Assembly (NCBI RefSeq): GCF_031764535.1
Contig: NZ_CP134499.1
Coordinates: forward strand, 4,402,001 to 4,466,000
Direction: 5' to 3'
From: Pseudomonas sp. SG20056
GTDB taxonomy: Bacteria > Pseudomonadota > Gammaproteobacteria > Pseudomonadales > Pseudomonadaceae
Length of the DNA stretch: 64,000 nucleotides
Shown here: positions 27,676 through 38,034 of the stretch, piece after piece
Numbering within the stretch: position 1 is the stretch's first letter
How the letters are laid out: every line of letters starts with the position of its first letter
Program-made: the position numbers and the translations under genes
The notes under the pieces: model-generated
Told to the model about the DNA's origin: nothing
Seen by the model: the letters and a program-made list of their open reading frames with translations, nothing else
Databases searched by the model: none

Positions 27676-27703
27676 AGGTTGACGCTGCGCACAGCGCCAA
27701 CCT
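27676..27703. repeat. Imperfect 12-bp inverted repeat between TAXI binding protein and permease genes
   Basis: AGGTTGACGCTG and CAGCGCCAACCT pair at 11 of 12 positions with a 4-base loop. It follows the binding-protein gene and could stabilise its mRNA so that more binding protein than permease is made. It may also be a dispersed repeat. Confidence 0.5.
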
Positions 27704-27726
27704 ACACCCTCAACCCTTCAGCAGCC

Positions 27727-28680
27727 TTACAGTGCGCCGGCTTCTTTGTAGAAGCGCTCGGCACCCGGATGCAGCGGAATCGGTAGGCCCTTGGCGGCGC
27801 CTTCCAGCTTGATGTCCTTGGCCGCCGAGTGGGCGTTGCCCAGGCGCTCGAGGTTATCGAACATCAGTTTGGTCATCTGGTAGGCCACTTCATCGGATAC
27901 GCCGTCATGGCTGACCAGGATGTTGGTGATGGCCACGGTCGGTACATCGCTGTCCTGACCGTCATAGGTGCCGGCTGGAATCGAGGCAGCCTGGTAGGCG
28001 GCGTTGTCGATCTTCGCGGTGATCTCCGCCGGGATGGCGACAAAGTTGATCGGCAGAGTCGCGGCCAGGTCGCGAATCGCCGCCATGCCCAGGCCCGAGG
28101 ACTGCAGGGTGGCATCCAGCTGACGGTTCTTGATCAGCTCGACCGACTCGGCGTACGGCAGAAACTCCACCTTGCCCATGTCTTCATAGCTCAGGCCAGC
28201 GGCCTTGAAGATGGCGCGGGCGTTCAGCTCGGTGCCGGATTTCGGCGCGCCGACGGAGATGCGCTTGCCTTTCAGATCCGCCAGGGTGGTGATACCGGAT
28301 TCCTTGCTGGCAACGATCTGGATGTAGTTCGGGTAGGTGCCGGCAATCGCCCGCAGCTTGCTCAGCGGCGCCTTGAAGCCGGCGTCTTCCACGCCATTCC
28401 AGGCATCGGCTACCGAGTCGCCGAGGGCGAAGGCCAGTTCACCGCGACCGGCTTGCAGCAGGTTGAGGTTTTCCACCGAGGCCTTGGTCGCCTGCACCGA
28501 GGTTTTGGCGCCGTCGATGCCGTTGCCGTAGAGCTGCGACAGGCCTACGCCAATCGGGTAGTACACACCGCTGGTACCACCGGTCAGCACGTTGATAAAG
28601 GTCGGGGCGGCGAGTACCGCGGTGCTCGCGGTAAAGGCTGCGGCAGCAGCAAACAGGCTGAATCGTTTGGTCATTCGCAT
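27727..28680 (-). CDS. TAXI-family TRAP transporter solute-binding protein
   Basis: A 317-residue periplasmic receptor with a signal peptide ending at VLAA. The mature part opens FINVLTGGTSGVYYPIG, the TAXI hallmark, and continues ATKASVENLNLLQAGRGELAFALGDS. KGKRISVGAPKSGTELNA is the mid-protein motif. Ligands of this family include glutamate, 2-oxoglutarate and other carboxylates, and are not predictable here. The start ATG has GGAG about 8 bases upstream. It is the first gene of the operon driven by the sigma-54 promoter. Confidence 0.92.
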   Translation of the reverse strand: MRMTKRFSLFAAAAAFTASTAVLAAPTFINVLTGGTSGVYYPIGVGLSQLYGNGIDGAKTSVQATKASVENLNLLQAGRGELAFALGDSVADAWNGVEDAGFKAPLSKLRAIAGTYPNYIQIVASKESGITTLADLKGKRISVGAPKSGTELNARAIFKAAGLSYEDMGKVEFLPYAESVELIKNRQLDATLQSSGLGMAAIRDLAATLPINFVAIPAEITAKIDNAAYQAASIPAGTYDGQDSDVPTVAITNILVSHDGVSDEVAYQMTKLMFDNLERLGNAHSAAKDIKLEGAAKGLPIPLHPGAERFYKEAGAL

Positions 28681-28946
28681 GGAAGAATCTCCGTCGTTGT
28701 TATGGCTTTATGCAGAGGTTTTCACTGTAGACGCTGCGCGCCACCCAGGTGGCAATGCAGCGCCGGGACTAACGCAATGGCGAAAAGGAGCAGAGGCTCA
28801 CGCGCGGCCTGAGCCGAGCGCACAAGAGATGGGCAGTGGATGCCGAGCGCGACAGGCGCGCAGATGCTGCGGGGCAGTGCATGGGATTCACCTCTTGTCT
28901 TTCTTATGAGGCCGAGGCAATCGAGTGCCTGGCTGACAAGAGCTAT

Positions 28947-28962
28947 AGCAGATGCCGTGCCA
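28947..28962 (-). promoter_or_regulatory. Sigma-54 promoter of the TAXI-TRAP operon
   Basis: Minus strand TGGCACGGCATCTGCT matches the consensus TGGCACG-N4-TTGC at all but one position, with the invariant GG and GC dinucleotides exactly 10 bases apart. It gives a leader of roughly 255 bases to the binding-protein gene. The adjacent regulator has an intact GAFTGA motif, as needed for sigma-54 activation. Confidence 0.85.
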
Positions 28963-29028
28963 GTGAGAGAAAAGCCCGTGCTAGAGCCTTTAACCTGCCA
29001 AACACGGCCCGCCTGGCGGCGATGGTGA

Positions 29029-29073
29029 GCGGAAATCCGCCAGTGCAAAAACCTGGATAAGCGAAATTCCGCC
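29029..29073. promoter_or_regulatory. Paired upstream activator sites for the DctD-like regulator
   Basis: GCGGAAATCCGCC (29029-29041) and GCGAAATTCCGCC (29061-29073) match at 11 of 13 positions. Both are palindromic in outline (GCGG..CCGC). They are 32 bp apart, three helical turns, and centred about 87 and 119 bases upstream of the -12 element. This is the expected arrangement for an enhancer-binding protein. Recognition by the neighbouring DctD-like protein is inferred. The rest of the 400-base gap (28681-29082) has no gene I can support. Confidence 0.65.
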
Positions 29074-29082
29074 GACTAGTTC

Positions 29083-30435
<1,353 letters not shown>

Positions 30436-30540
30436 GGCATTTCCCCCTCTTTAAATCGGCGGGCAGTGTAGCCCGGAAGGAATCTGGGAAAACAACACTC
30501 CTGTGGCGATTCAGCAACTGACGATGGAATACCGCCTAGA

Positions 30541-30599
30541 GGGAGGGGCTTTAGCCGCGACAAAGACACCCGTGTTTCGCGGCTAAAGCCCCTCCCACA
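30541..30599. repeat. REP-type inverted repeat between kinase and regulator genes
   Basis: GGGAGGGGCTTTAGCCGCGA and its complement TCGCGGCTAAAGCCCCTCCC form a nearly 20-bp stem. It begins a few bases past the kinase stop codon, in the 168-base gap of the putative operon, so it may lower regulator expression relative to the kinase. Confidence 0.85.
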
Positions 30600-30603
30600 T
30601 GAT

Positions 30604-32352
30604 TTAGGGTGCGGCCGGCAGGCGCAGGGTAAACACCGCGCCCTGCTCGCCATTGGCCGCCTCCAGGCTGCCGCCCAGTTCGCGGACGATACCGTAGGAC
30701 ACCGCCAACCCCAGGCCCAGTCCGGCACCCACCGGCTTGGTGGTAAAGAACGGCTCGAACACATGCTCCAGCGCCTCGCTGGCAATGCCGCCGCCGCTGT
30801 CGGCGATGCTCAGCAGGCACTGCTCGGCCTGGCGCTCGATACGAATCTGCAGTTGCCGCACGGTGCTGTCCGCCATGGCATCCAGGGCATTGTTCAGCAG
30901 ATTGAGCAGCACCTGTTCCAGGCGAATCGCGTCACCCAGCACCCGCGCCTCGCTGTCGATCTCGCTGTGCAGCTGCACCTGTTCGCTGCGCAGGCGCGGC
31001 GCCAGCAATTGCAGCGCCTGCTCCAGCACATCGCTCAAACGCAGACGCTCGCTGAGACCCGCCGGGCTTTTGCGGGCAAAGGTTTTCAGGTGACCGGTGA
31101 GCCCAGCAATGCGTTGCAGCAGGCCATCGATACGCTGCAGCCCTTCGCGCACATCGTCCTGGCGACCGCTATCGAGCAGCAAACGTAGGCTGCCAAGCTG
31201 CATCTGCATGGCAGTCAGCGGTTGGTTGATTTCATGGGCCATGGCCGCCGACATCTGCCCCAACGCCGCCATCTTCGCCGCATGCACCAGGCCTTCCTGA
31301 GCCTCGCGCAACTCGGCGGTACGCAGCGCCACTTCACGCTCCAGGCGTTCACGAATGCCGGCCTGCAGACGCTGAGTCTTACGCCGCTGGGCCAGGTAGA
31401 GCAGCAGAAACGCCAGGGTCATCCACACCCCGGCGGCGGCCAGGCGGTAGCTGCGCACGCTGTCGACCAGGGTTTTCGGCTCGTGCAGCAGGTGCAGGGT
31501 CCAGCCTTCATCGCCCAGGGCCTGGCGTTGCCAGAGATAATCACGCGGGCCATCCGGGCCATCGACCCGGCGCCACTGGCTGTCGCTGTCGATCTGGCGG
31601 CGCAGCGTGCTGGCCAGCGGCTGCAACGCCTGTTCGGCGTATTTGCGCACCTCCACCAGCTCGGCGCGGGCCTGCTCGCTCAAACTGTCGAGGGCGAGAA
31701 AACGCCAGGCCGGGCGGTTGCTGAGGATAACCACCGAGTAGCTATCGGCCACCAGCAGCACGCCGGGCTGGCTGGCCCATTCGCGCTGCAACTCTTCCAG
31801 CTCCAGCTTGACCACCAGCACGCCGAGCACCGTGCCGTCGTCGTCGCGCACCGCATGGGAGAGAAAATAGCCGGGGATGCCGGTGGTCACGCCCACCGCA
31901 AAATAGCGCCCGGAGGACTGGCGAACGGCATCCTGAAAATACGGGCGGAAGGCGTAGTTGTTGCCGACAAAACTGCTCCAGTCACGCCAGTTGCTGGCCA
32001 CCAGGGTTTCGCCTTTCGCGTTGAGCAGGTACAGCACGTTGGAACCGGCGGCGCTGTTGAGCTGTTCCAGGCGCTCGTTGAGCTTGCTGCGCAGCAGGCT
32101 ATCGGTCGGCGCACGCAGCAGCGACTTGATATCGCTGTCCAGCGCCAGCACTTCGGGCACCGAGCGGAAGCGCTCGACCAGGGTGTGGATCGACTGCGCA
32201 TATAGCTGCAACTGTCCGCGCGCCTCCAGGCTGCGAATCTGCCAGGCGCGCTGCTCGGCATAACGCCCGGCCAGCCAGATGCTCGCCAGCAGGCCGAGCA
32301 GAATCAGCAGGACGATCAGGGCAACGCGGTAACGCAACAAAAATGCAGACAT
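30604..32352 (-). CDS. Sensor histidine kinase, DctB-like
   Basis: A 582-residue membrane kinase. Helix 1 spans residues ~8-28 and helix 2 is near residue 300 (AAGVWMTLAFLLLYLA). The periplasmic part between them resembles the double-Cache domain of DctB (RPYFQDAVRQSSGRYFAVG and GIPGYFLSHAV). The cytoplasmic part has a coiled-coil linker, H-box AAMAHEINQPLTAMQM, N-box LLNNALDAM and G-boxes DSGGGI and GLGLGLAVSYGI. It lacks a PAS domain. It should sense an extracellular carboxylate and phosphorylate the downstream regulator. The start at MSAFLLRY fits the first helix; longer N-terminal frames look non-coding. Confidence 0.9.
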   Translation of the reverse strand: MSAFLLRYRVALIVLLILLGLLASIWLAGRYAEQRAWQIRSLEARGQLQLYAQSIHTLVERFRSVPEVLALDSDIKSLLRAPTDSLLRSKLNERLEQLNSAAGSNVLYLLNAKGETLVASNWRDWSSFVGNNYAFRPYFQDAVRQSSGRYFAVGVTTGIPGYFLSHAVRDDDGTVLGVLVVKLELEELQREWASQPGVLLVADSYSVVILSNRPAWRFLALDSLSEQARAELVEVRKYAEQALQPLASTLRRQIDSDSQWRRVDGPDGPRDYLWQRQALGDEGWTLHLLHEPKTLVDSVRSYRLAAAGVWMTLAFLLLYLAQRRKTQRLQAGIRERLEREVALRTAELREAQEGLVHAAKMAALGQMSAAMAHEINQPLTAMQMQLGSLRLLLDSGRQDDVREGLQRIDGLLQRIAGLTGHLKTFARKSPAGLSERLRLSDVLEQALQLLAPRLRSEQVQLHSEIDSEARVLGDAIRLEQVLLNLLNNALDAMADSTVRQLQIRIERQAEQCLLSIADSGGGIASEALEHVFEPFFTTKPVGAGLGLGLAVSYGIVRELGGSLEAANGEQGAVFTLRLPAAP

Positions 32353-32491
32353 GCGCGGCTCGCAACAAGGCGGAGCCGGCATGGTAAGACAAAGCACCGC
32401 GCCGTGCAGAGCGCAGCGGCTCGACTGTTTGAACAAGCGCCTGCGGCCGCTATAGTCAGCGCTGGCTATACGACGATTACGCCAGGGACGC

Positions 32492-33322
32492 ATGATGAGC
32501 ACTGAGCAACAGGCCACCACCCCACGCTTCTGGCGCGACCCGGCGCTGCCCTTCGTGGAAACGCGCGAAGCCCTCGATGGCCGTCTGTTGTGCTACGCCA
32601 AGCATTCCCATGAGTGCTTTTCGATTGGCACCATCACCCAAGGCCGCAGCACCTACCTCAATGAAAAGGCGCGCGAGCAGGTCGCGGCCGGCACGCTGGT
32701 ACTGATGAACCCGGGTGACGTGCATGCCTGCAACCCCGTGGATGGGCAGCCCTGGTCGTATCGCATGTTCTATATCGACAGCGCCTGGCTGGGCGAGCTG
32801 CAACACCAGCTGGGGTTCGGCCACAACCCGCAACTGCAGCCCTTCTCCGCCATCCTCAGCCGCGACCCTGAACTGTTCAACGGCCTCAATCAGCTATACG
32901 ACCTGCTCAACGCCGCGTCGGTCGATCAGCTGCGCAAAGAGTGCGCCCTGATCGACTATTTCAGCACCCTGCAACAGCGCCTGGCCCCCGCACCGGCTCC
33001 GATCCGCGAGGACAACCCGCGCATTCGTCTGGCCGCAGAATTTATCCGCGCGCACTGCACCCAAACGCTCAAGCTGGAAGACATCTGCAGCGCCGCCGAG
33101 CTATCGCCCTCGTACCTGATTCGCAGTTTCCGCCAACACTACGGCATGACGCCGCATGCCTACCTGCTCAACTGCCGCGTGCAAGTGGCCCAGGCCGGGC
33201 TGAAACGCGGCGAGTCGATTGCCGAGGTGGCGCTGGACGCCGGCTTTGCCGACCAGGCGCACTTGCAGCGCACCTTCAAACAGCTGCTCGCCGCCACCCC
33301 CGGGCAATACCGCCGCGCCTGA
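32492..33322 (+). CDS. AraC-family transcriptional regulator
   Basis: A 276-residue regulator with an N-terminal cupin-type AraC_binding domain (HSHECFSIGTITQG and LVLMNPGDVHACNP) and a C-terminal double helix-turn-helix. LKLEDICSAAELSPSYLIRSF is the first HTH, and GESIAEVALDAGFADQAHLQRTFKQL the second. It starts ATGATG; either codon could be used. It is divergent from the kinase gene and convergent with a LysE-type exporter gene, their stop codons being adjacent. This class with LysE usually controls export of an amino acid or analogue. Confidence 0.92.
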   Translation: MMSTEQQATTPRFWRDPALPFVETREALDGRLLCYAKHSHECFSIGTITQGRSTYLNEKAREQVAAGTLVLMNPGDVHACNPVDGQPWSYRMFYIDSAWLGELQHQLGFGHNPQLQPFSAILSRDPELFNGLNQLYDLLNAASVDQLRKECALIDYFSTLQQRLAPAPAPIREDNPRIRLAAEFIRAHCTQTLKLEDICSAAELSPSYLIRSFRQHYGMTPHAYLLNCRVQVAQAGLKRGESIAEVALDAGFADQAHLQRTFKQLLAATPGQYRRA

Positions 33323-33913
33323 TCAGACCAGCAGATAAACCGCCGACAGCACCAGCAGCAAGGCCAGGCCGCGATTGAACCGGCGCAGGTACAGCGGATT
33401 CTCCAGGTACTGGCGCAGGTAAACCCCGGCCAGCGCCCAGCAACTGATCGACAGATAACAGATCACGAAATACAGCGCCGCGAACTGCCCCACCCGCCAC
33501 AGATCACCATCTGCCGCATAGGCGCCCATGCCTGCCATCGAGGCCAGCCAGGCCTTGGGGTTGAGCCACTGCATCAGCGCGCCCTTGAACAGCGACGGGC
33601 GCTGCTGCGCGGCGTTGCCACTCAGCTGCCCGTCAGCCCGGGCCAGACCGTAGGCCATGTACAACAGAAAGGCGACGCCAAACCAGGCCACCCATTGCGT
33701 CAGCACCGGCCACTGCTGCAACAGCTGTTGCAAACCCAGGCCCATAGCCAGCAACAACGCGGTAAAGCCGAACGTCGCCCCCGTGACATGGCGCATGCTG
33801 CTGCGCAGCCCATGGGTCGCGCCGGCACTAAGCGCCAGCAGGTTGACCGGGCCGGGAGAGATCGAAGCAGCGAGGGCAAAACCCGCCATGGAGTAAAACA
33901 GCGTATTCATCAC
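33323..33913 (-). CDS. LysE-family exporter
   Basis: A 196-residue inner-membrane protein with six hydrophobic segments. The LysE/RhtB signature ASISPGPVNLLALSAGATHG is in the first 35 residues, and MQWLNPKAWLASMAGMGAY in the middle. Expected role is export of amino acids or similar compounds. The gene ends directly against the AraC-type regulator gene. The start is ATGATG. Confidence 0.9.
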   Translation of the reverse strand: MMNTLFYSMAGFALAASISPGPVNLLALSAGATHGLRSSMRHVTGATFGFTALLLAMGLGLQQLLQQWPVLTQWVAWFGVAFLLYMAYGLARADGQLSGNAAQQRPSLFKGALMQWLNPKAWLASMAGMGAYAADGDLWRVGQFAALYFVICYLSISCWALAGVYLRQYLENPLYLRRFNRGLALLLVLSAVYLLV

Positions 33914-34002
33914 ACACCTGTCAGCACAACCAAAGGAGGTGCCAGGCTGACAGGCGCACGGCGCAGGGTATTGAAGGAAATTGCCCTGTCAGGACAGAGC
34001 AC

Positions 34003-34797
34003 TCAACGCGAGAGGTGATCCGCCCGCTGCAACAGCCCATCCGCCAGCCACTGACGCAACCAGCTCACCGCCTGCACGGGTGCCTGTTCGCCCAGGTTCG
34101 CCAGCTCGCCGCACAGCTCGGCGAAATTCCAACCCTGCACAGTCATGCCCTGCAGTGCCGCCGCTTCATCGGCCGCCAGGCTGCGGTAGCGGGTAATCAG
34201 CTGATCACGCCAGACCACACAGGTCTCTGTCGCAACCAGTGGCTGGCTGCCGGGGAAGTCATCCTGCTCCTTGCCCGCACGCCAGATCGCCAGACTGTTA
34301 TGCCGGCACGCCAGCCACTGCACGCTCGGTAGCAAACGCACCTGCAGGGTCGGCCAATCTTCGGCCGGCAGTTCGGCCATCTGCGTCAGGCTCAGGGGCT
34401 GGCCTTCAGGTGCATCAAAGGCCAGGGTAAAGGCCCATTCCAGCCGCGCCAGCTCGCTGAGCGGCGCGGCCTGTGCGGGAATCAGGTAGCCGTCGATAAA
34501 GTCCGCCAGCTTTGCGCCTAACCAGCGCAGGCTGAAATGCTGCGAGGGGTGCGCGTCGAGATAGGCCAGAGCCAGGGCATCGAATTCCTCATCACCGAGC
34601 CAGCCATGCACCGCCGGATAGTCACCACGCAAGGCCTCCAGCAGACGCGCGCGGTAGGCGTTGTGGTAAATCGCCAGGCCCTGTTCGGCACTCAGCGCCG
34701 CACTACCCAGCAGACTGGCCTGCAGCGCCGGATTAGGCTGGGCATCGGGGCCCTGCAGGTAGGCCTGCACCTGCGCCTGCCAGTCACTCAGGCGCAT
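34003..34797 (-). CDS. bufC: BufC-like DUF2063 protein (MNIO partner)
   Basis: A 264-residue protein with an N-terminal DUF2063 domain (ALSAEQGLAIYHNAYRARLLEAL and DYPAVHGWLGDEEFDAL) and a C-terminal region of lower conservation. DUF2063 proteins accompany DUF692/MNIO enzymes and help bind and present the RiPP precursor. It overlaps the bufB gene by 10 bases. In bufferin operons the gene order precursor, DUF692, DUF2063 is exactly this. No separate DoxX-type membrane gene follows. Confidence 0.85.
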   Translation of the reverse strand: MRLSDWQAQVQAYLQGPDAQPNPALQASLLGSAALSAEQGLAIYHNAYRARLLEALRGDYPAVHGWLGDEEFDALALAYLDAHPSQHFSLRWLGAKLADFIDGYLIPAQAAPLSELARLEWAFTLAFDAPEGQPLSLTQMAELPAEDWPTLQVRLLPSVQWLACRHNSLAIWRAGKEQDDFPGSQPLVATETCVVWRDQLITRYRSLAADEAAALQGMTVQGWNFAELCGELANLGEQAPVQAVSWLRQWLADGLLQRADHLSR

Positions 34798-35633
34798 TGC
34801 GCTGTGCCTTGCAGTGCTTGGGCGGCAAACCGGCGCGCGGTATTCAGCTCGTCGAGCAGCACATCCAGATCGGGGAAATGATCGTCACGCTCCAGCAGCG
34901 TGGACACCGGGCCGAGGTGCTGCAGGGTGCGTTGATAAAGCTGCCAGACCGGATCACTGACCGGCTGATCATGGGTGTCGATCAGGTAGCTGCCGTAATC
35001 GCTGTGGCCGGCCAGGTGCAGCTGACGAATGCGCTGCTTGGGCAGGCTGCTGATAAAAGTCCAGGCATCAAAGCCATGGTTGCGTGCACTGACGTAGACA
35101 TTGTTGACGTCCAGCAACAGCTCGCAACCACTCAACTCGCTGAGCGCGGCGAGAAACTGCCATTCGCTGAACTGATCATCGGCGCAGCGCAGGTAACTGG
35201 AGACGTTTTCCAGCACCAGCGGCCGCTCGATCACGTCCTGCACCTGGCGCACCCGCGCGGCCACATGCTGCAGGCTCTCCTCGGTGTAGGGCAGTGGCAG
35301 CAGGTCATGCAGCTGGTGGGCATTGCCCCGGCTCCAGCACAGGTGATCGGAGATCCACGCCGGCTGCACGCGCGCGGCGAGGTGTTTGAGCTGGCGCAGG
35401 TAGTCGCGGTCCAGCTCATGCGGGCCGCCAATTGACAGCGACACGCCATGCATCACCAGCGGGTACTGCTCGCCGATGGCATCGAGAAAGTAGAGGGCCT
35501 TGCCGCCCGCTACCAGATAATTTTCCGAGACGATCTCGAACCAGTCGATCGCCGGCCGTTGTTCGAGAATGGCTTGGTAATAGGTGCTGCGCAGGCCCAG
35601 GCCGAAACCAAGATTGCCGCGTTGAGCATTCAT
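34788..35633 (-). CDS. bufB: BufB-like DUF692 (MNIO) iron oxidase
   Basis: A 281-residue TIM-barrel multinuclear non-heme iron-dependent oxidase. Family segments with metal-binding residues are FEIVSENYL, MHGVSLSIGG, ISDHLCW, LENVSSYLR, DVNNVYVSARNHG, LHLAGH and DTHDQPV. Such enzymes convert precursor Cys into thiooxazole-type groups, as shown for bufferin BufB. The start MNAQRGN has AAGGAG nine bases upstream. A small Cys-rich precursor gene precedes it and a DUF2063 partner overlaps its end. Confidence 0.9.
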   Translation of the reverse strand: MNAQRGNLGFGLGLRSTYYQAILEQRPAIDWFEIVSENYLVAGGKALYFLDAIGEQYPLVMHGVSLSIGGPHELDRDYLRQLKHLAARVQPAWISDHLCWSRGNAHQLHDLLPLPYTEESLQHVAARVRQVQDVIERPLVLENVSSYLRCADDQFSEWQFLAALSELSGCELLLDVNNVYVSARNHGFDAWTFISSLPKQRIRQLHLAGHSDYGSYLIDTHDQPVSDPVWQLYQRTLQHLGPVSTLLERDDHFPDLDVLLDELNTARRFAAQALQGTAQCA

Positions 35634-35689
35634 TGCTGGCTCCTTGCAGGGTGATGCGGGGCAACCGCACGGCGGCCGCCCCGGCTCAC

Positions 35690-35947
35690 TTACTCGCCGA
35701 CAGTACCTTTGGCGGCATTGCACTCAGCGAGGGTCATCGACTTGAAGCCGTGACCTTTGCAGGCACCCTGACCTTTGCAGCTGTTTTCGGCGGTCTTGCA
35801 GTCATTCTGGCCTTTGCAGGACGTGACGCCGTAACAATGTACTTTGGCTTCTTCAGCCACTGCTACGGTGCTTGAGAGACCAGCGAACAGGCTGGCAGCA
35901 GCGAAAGCGATAGCAGCACCAGTAGCAGCGGTAGATTTCATGTTCAT
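35690..35947 (-). CDS. bufA: Bufferin-type precursor, BufA1/DUF2282
   Basis: An 85-residue exported peptide. The signal sequence is Ala-rich (cleavage likely after AVA near residue 31). The core has six Cys: C38, C44, C50, C57, C63 and C76, spaced CYGVTSCKG, DCKTAENSCKGQGACKGHG, AEC. The CKG repeats are typical of DUF2282/BufA1. Modified bufferins bind copper and protect against it in the periplasm, per published work on this family. The starting ATG may instead be the second one (MKSTAATG). Expression control is not visible; I saw no copper regulator nearby. Confidence 0.88.
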   Translation of the reverse strand: MNMKSTAATGAAIAFAAASLFAGLSSTVAVAEEAKVHCYGVTSCKGQNDCKTAENSCKGQGACKGHGFKSMTLAECNAAKGTVGE

Positions 35948-36064
35948 GTGCGTATCCTCGGGTGATCTGGGTTGGCCGGACGAAAAGGGTTTTGTGTGCC
36001 GGCATTCAACTAGAGCGACGAGACGAACAGGCGTTACAGCAGCGCTGAAAAAAACTTTAGCGAT

Positions 36065-37084
36065 TCAGCGCCGACGCAGTAAAAGCACGAAAAACACCCC
36101 ACCAATCGCCGCAGTGGCGATGCCGATGGGCAGGTCCTGTGGGGCCAGCAGGGTGCGCGCGGCGACATCCACCCAGACCAGAAACAGCGCGCCAAGCAGC
36201 GCACTCACCGGCAGCAGGCGACGGTGTTCGGCGCCCACCAGAAAGCGCGCCACGTGCGGCAGGATCAGCCCGACAAAGCCGATGGCACCGCTCAGCGACA
36301 CCAGCACCCCGGTCAGCAGCGAGGCGCAGACAAACACCAGCAAACGCACCCGACGTGGCTCCAGGCCCAGGCTGACGGCGCTGTGTTCACCGGCCATCAG
36401 CGCATTCAGCGCCCGCGCCAGACCGAGCAACAGCAGCAGGGCCAGCGCCAGGCACAGCGCCGGCAGCCACAGCAGTTCCCAGCGCGCCAGACCAAGGCCG
36501 CCGAGCATCCAGAAGATCACCGAACTGGCGGCATGGTGATCACCGAGAAACAGCAGCAGGTTGCTCGCTGCCATCATCACAAACGACACCGCCACCCCGG
36601 CCAGCAACAGGCGATCACTCTCCAGCCGACCGCCGCGACTGGCAATCGCCAGCACCAGCAGCATGCTCACCAGTGCGCCGACAAAGGCCGCCAACGGCAG
36701 GCTGAGCAGGCCGATAAACTCACCCAGATAGAGCACCACAATCACCGCGCCGAGCGCCGCACCGGAGCTGACCCCAAGCAGATGTGGATCAGCCAGCGGA
36801 TTGCGCGTCACCGCCTGCAACGCCGTGCCGACCAGCGCCAGCCCGGCCCCCACCAGTGCACCGAGCACCACCCGTGGCGCACGGATCAGCCAGACGATGC
36901 TGTCCTGGGCGCTGCTCACCGCCTGCGCCGGCTGCAAGTCAAACAGGCGCTGGCCGAGGATCTCCAGCACACTCGGCAAGGGCACCGGCGCGGCGCCAAA
37001 GCCCAATGACGCGGCGCAGGACAGCGCCAGCGCCAAGGCCAGCACCAGCAACAACAGGCGGTAGGCGCGCGGGCTGCGAATCAT
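36065..37084 (-). CDS. btuC: FecCD/BtuC-type ABC transporter permease
   Basis: A 339-residue inner-membrane protein with about 10 helices, as for BtuC/FecCD permeases. The motifs VSSGAALGAVIVVLY and GAIGFVGLILPHVARFLVG are the ones that contact the ATPase. It overlaps the binding-protein gene by four bases. The operon order (receptor, ATPase, binding protein, permease) and the riboswitch upstream point to corrinoid uptake. Iron-siderophore transport by the same fold cannot be excluded, so the symbol is provisional. Confidence 0.85.
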   Translation of the reverse strand: MIRSPRAYRLLLLVLALALALSCAASLGFGAAPVPLPSVLEILGQRLFDLQPAQAVSSAQDSIVWLIRAPRVVLGALVGAGLALVGTALQAVTRNPLADPHLLGVSSGAALGAVIVVLYLGEFIGLLSLPLAAFVGALVSMLLVLAIASRGGRLESDRLLLAGVAVSFVMMAASNLLLFLGDHHAASSVIFWMLGGLGLARWELLWLPALCLALALLLLLGLARALNALMAGEHSAVSLGLEPRRVRLLVFVCASLLTGVLVSLSGAIGFVGLILPHVARFLVGAEHRRLLPVSALLGALFLVWVDVAARTLLAPQDLPIGIATAAIGGVFFVLLLRRR

Positions 37085-38034
37085 TGACCGAACGCCTGCG
37101 GGTGCAGTGCGGCGGCCAGGGTTTCGATGGCGGCGGCGTTGTCCAGGCTCGGAGTGACGGCCAGGTACGGCAGCACCACAAAGCGCTGTTCACGGATCGC
37201 CGTCAGCCCCTGCAAGGCCGGGTGCTGCAGCAGAAAGTCACGCTTCTGCGCCGCGCTGCGCTCGCCGTAATCGACGATCAGAATCACCTCGGGGTCGCTG
37301 CTGATCACCGCTTCCCAACCAACGCGCACCCAGCTCGCGGCCAGCTCATCCATCACATTGCGCCCGCCAGCGGCTTCGATCAGCGCCTGTGGCATGGCCA
37401 GGCGGCCGGCGGTAAACGGGCTTTCCTCGCCGCTGTCGTAGAGAAACACCCGTGGCGCCGGGCCGCTATCGGCCAGGCGTGCACGCACCGCCGCCACCCG
37501 TTGCTGCATGCCCTGCACCAGCGCCTCAGCGCGAGGCTGCACGGCGAAGATGCGGCCAAGGTTGTGCAGATCGTTGTAGACATCCTCCAGGCTGGCCACC
37601 CGGCGTGGCATGACATGGGCGCAGGACTCGCTCAGCTCATACACCGGAATGCCGAACCGCGCCAGGCTGGCCGGGGTGACTTCACCACCGACGCGCATGC
37701 CGTAGTTCCAGCCGGCGAAGAAGAAATCCGCCTCGGCGTTGAGCAAGTTTTCCAGCGACGGATGCCGCGCGGCCAACTCGGGCAAGTCGGCCAGCTGCGC
37801 CATCAGCTCGGGGTTGGGAGTTTTCCAGGCGCTGATGCCGCTGTAACCGACCATCCGCGATTTCAGCCCGAGGGCCAGCAGCATGCCGGTCAGGTTGATG
37901 TCCTGACTGACTGCGCGCTGCGGCGGTTGTTCGATGGTCAGCTGACGGTCGCAGCTGGTGACGGTAACCGCCTGGGCAGACAGGGCCGCGCCCAGCAGCG
38001 GCAGGCAGAGGGCGTAATGCAGAAAACGCTTCAT
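37081..38034 (-). CDS. BtuF-like periplasmic metal-chelate/corrinoid-binding protein
   Basis: A 317-residue binding protein with a signal peptide ending at LSAQA. The two lobes are joined by a long helix, as in the class III (BtuF/FhuD) fold. Conserved patches are PQRAVSQDINLTGMLLALG, GYSGI and DPEVILIVDYG. Its ATG overlaps the ATPase stop (ATGA), and its end overlaps the permease start. Ligand is probably a corrinoid, given the cobalamin riboswitch upstream of the operon. Confidence 0.87.
   Translation of the reverse strand: MKRFLHYALCLPLLGAALSAQAVTVTSCDRQLTIEQPPQRAVSQDINLTGMLLALGLKSRMVGYSGISAWKTPNPELMAQLADLPELAARHPSLENLLNAEADFFFAGWNYGMRVGGEVTPASLARFGIPVYELSESCAHVMPRRVASLEDVYNDLHNLGRIFAVQPRAEALVQGMQQRVAAVRARLADSGPAPRVFLYDSGEESPFTAGRLAMPQALIEAAGGRNVMDELAASWVRVGWEAVISSDPEVILIVDYGERSAAQKRDFLLQHPALQGLTAIREQRFVVLPYLAVTPSLDNAAAIETLAAALHPQAFGQ

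Noticed and set aside
36000..36064. Possible terminator between the corrinoid permease gene and bufA
   Set aside because: A T-run is present on the minus strand but I found no stable stem before it.
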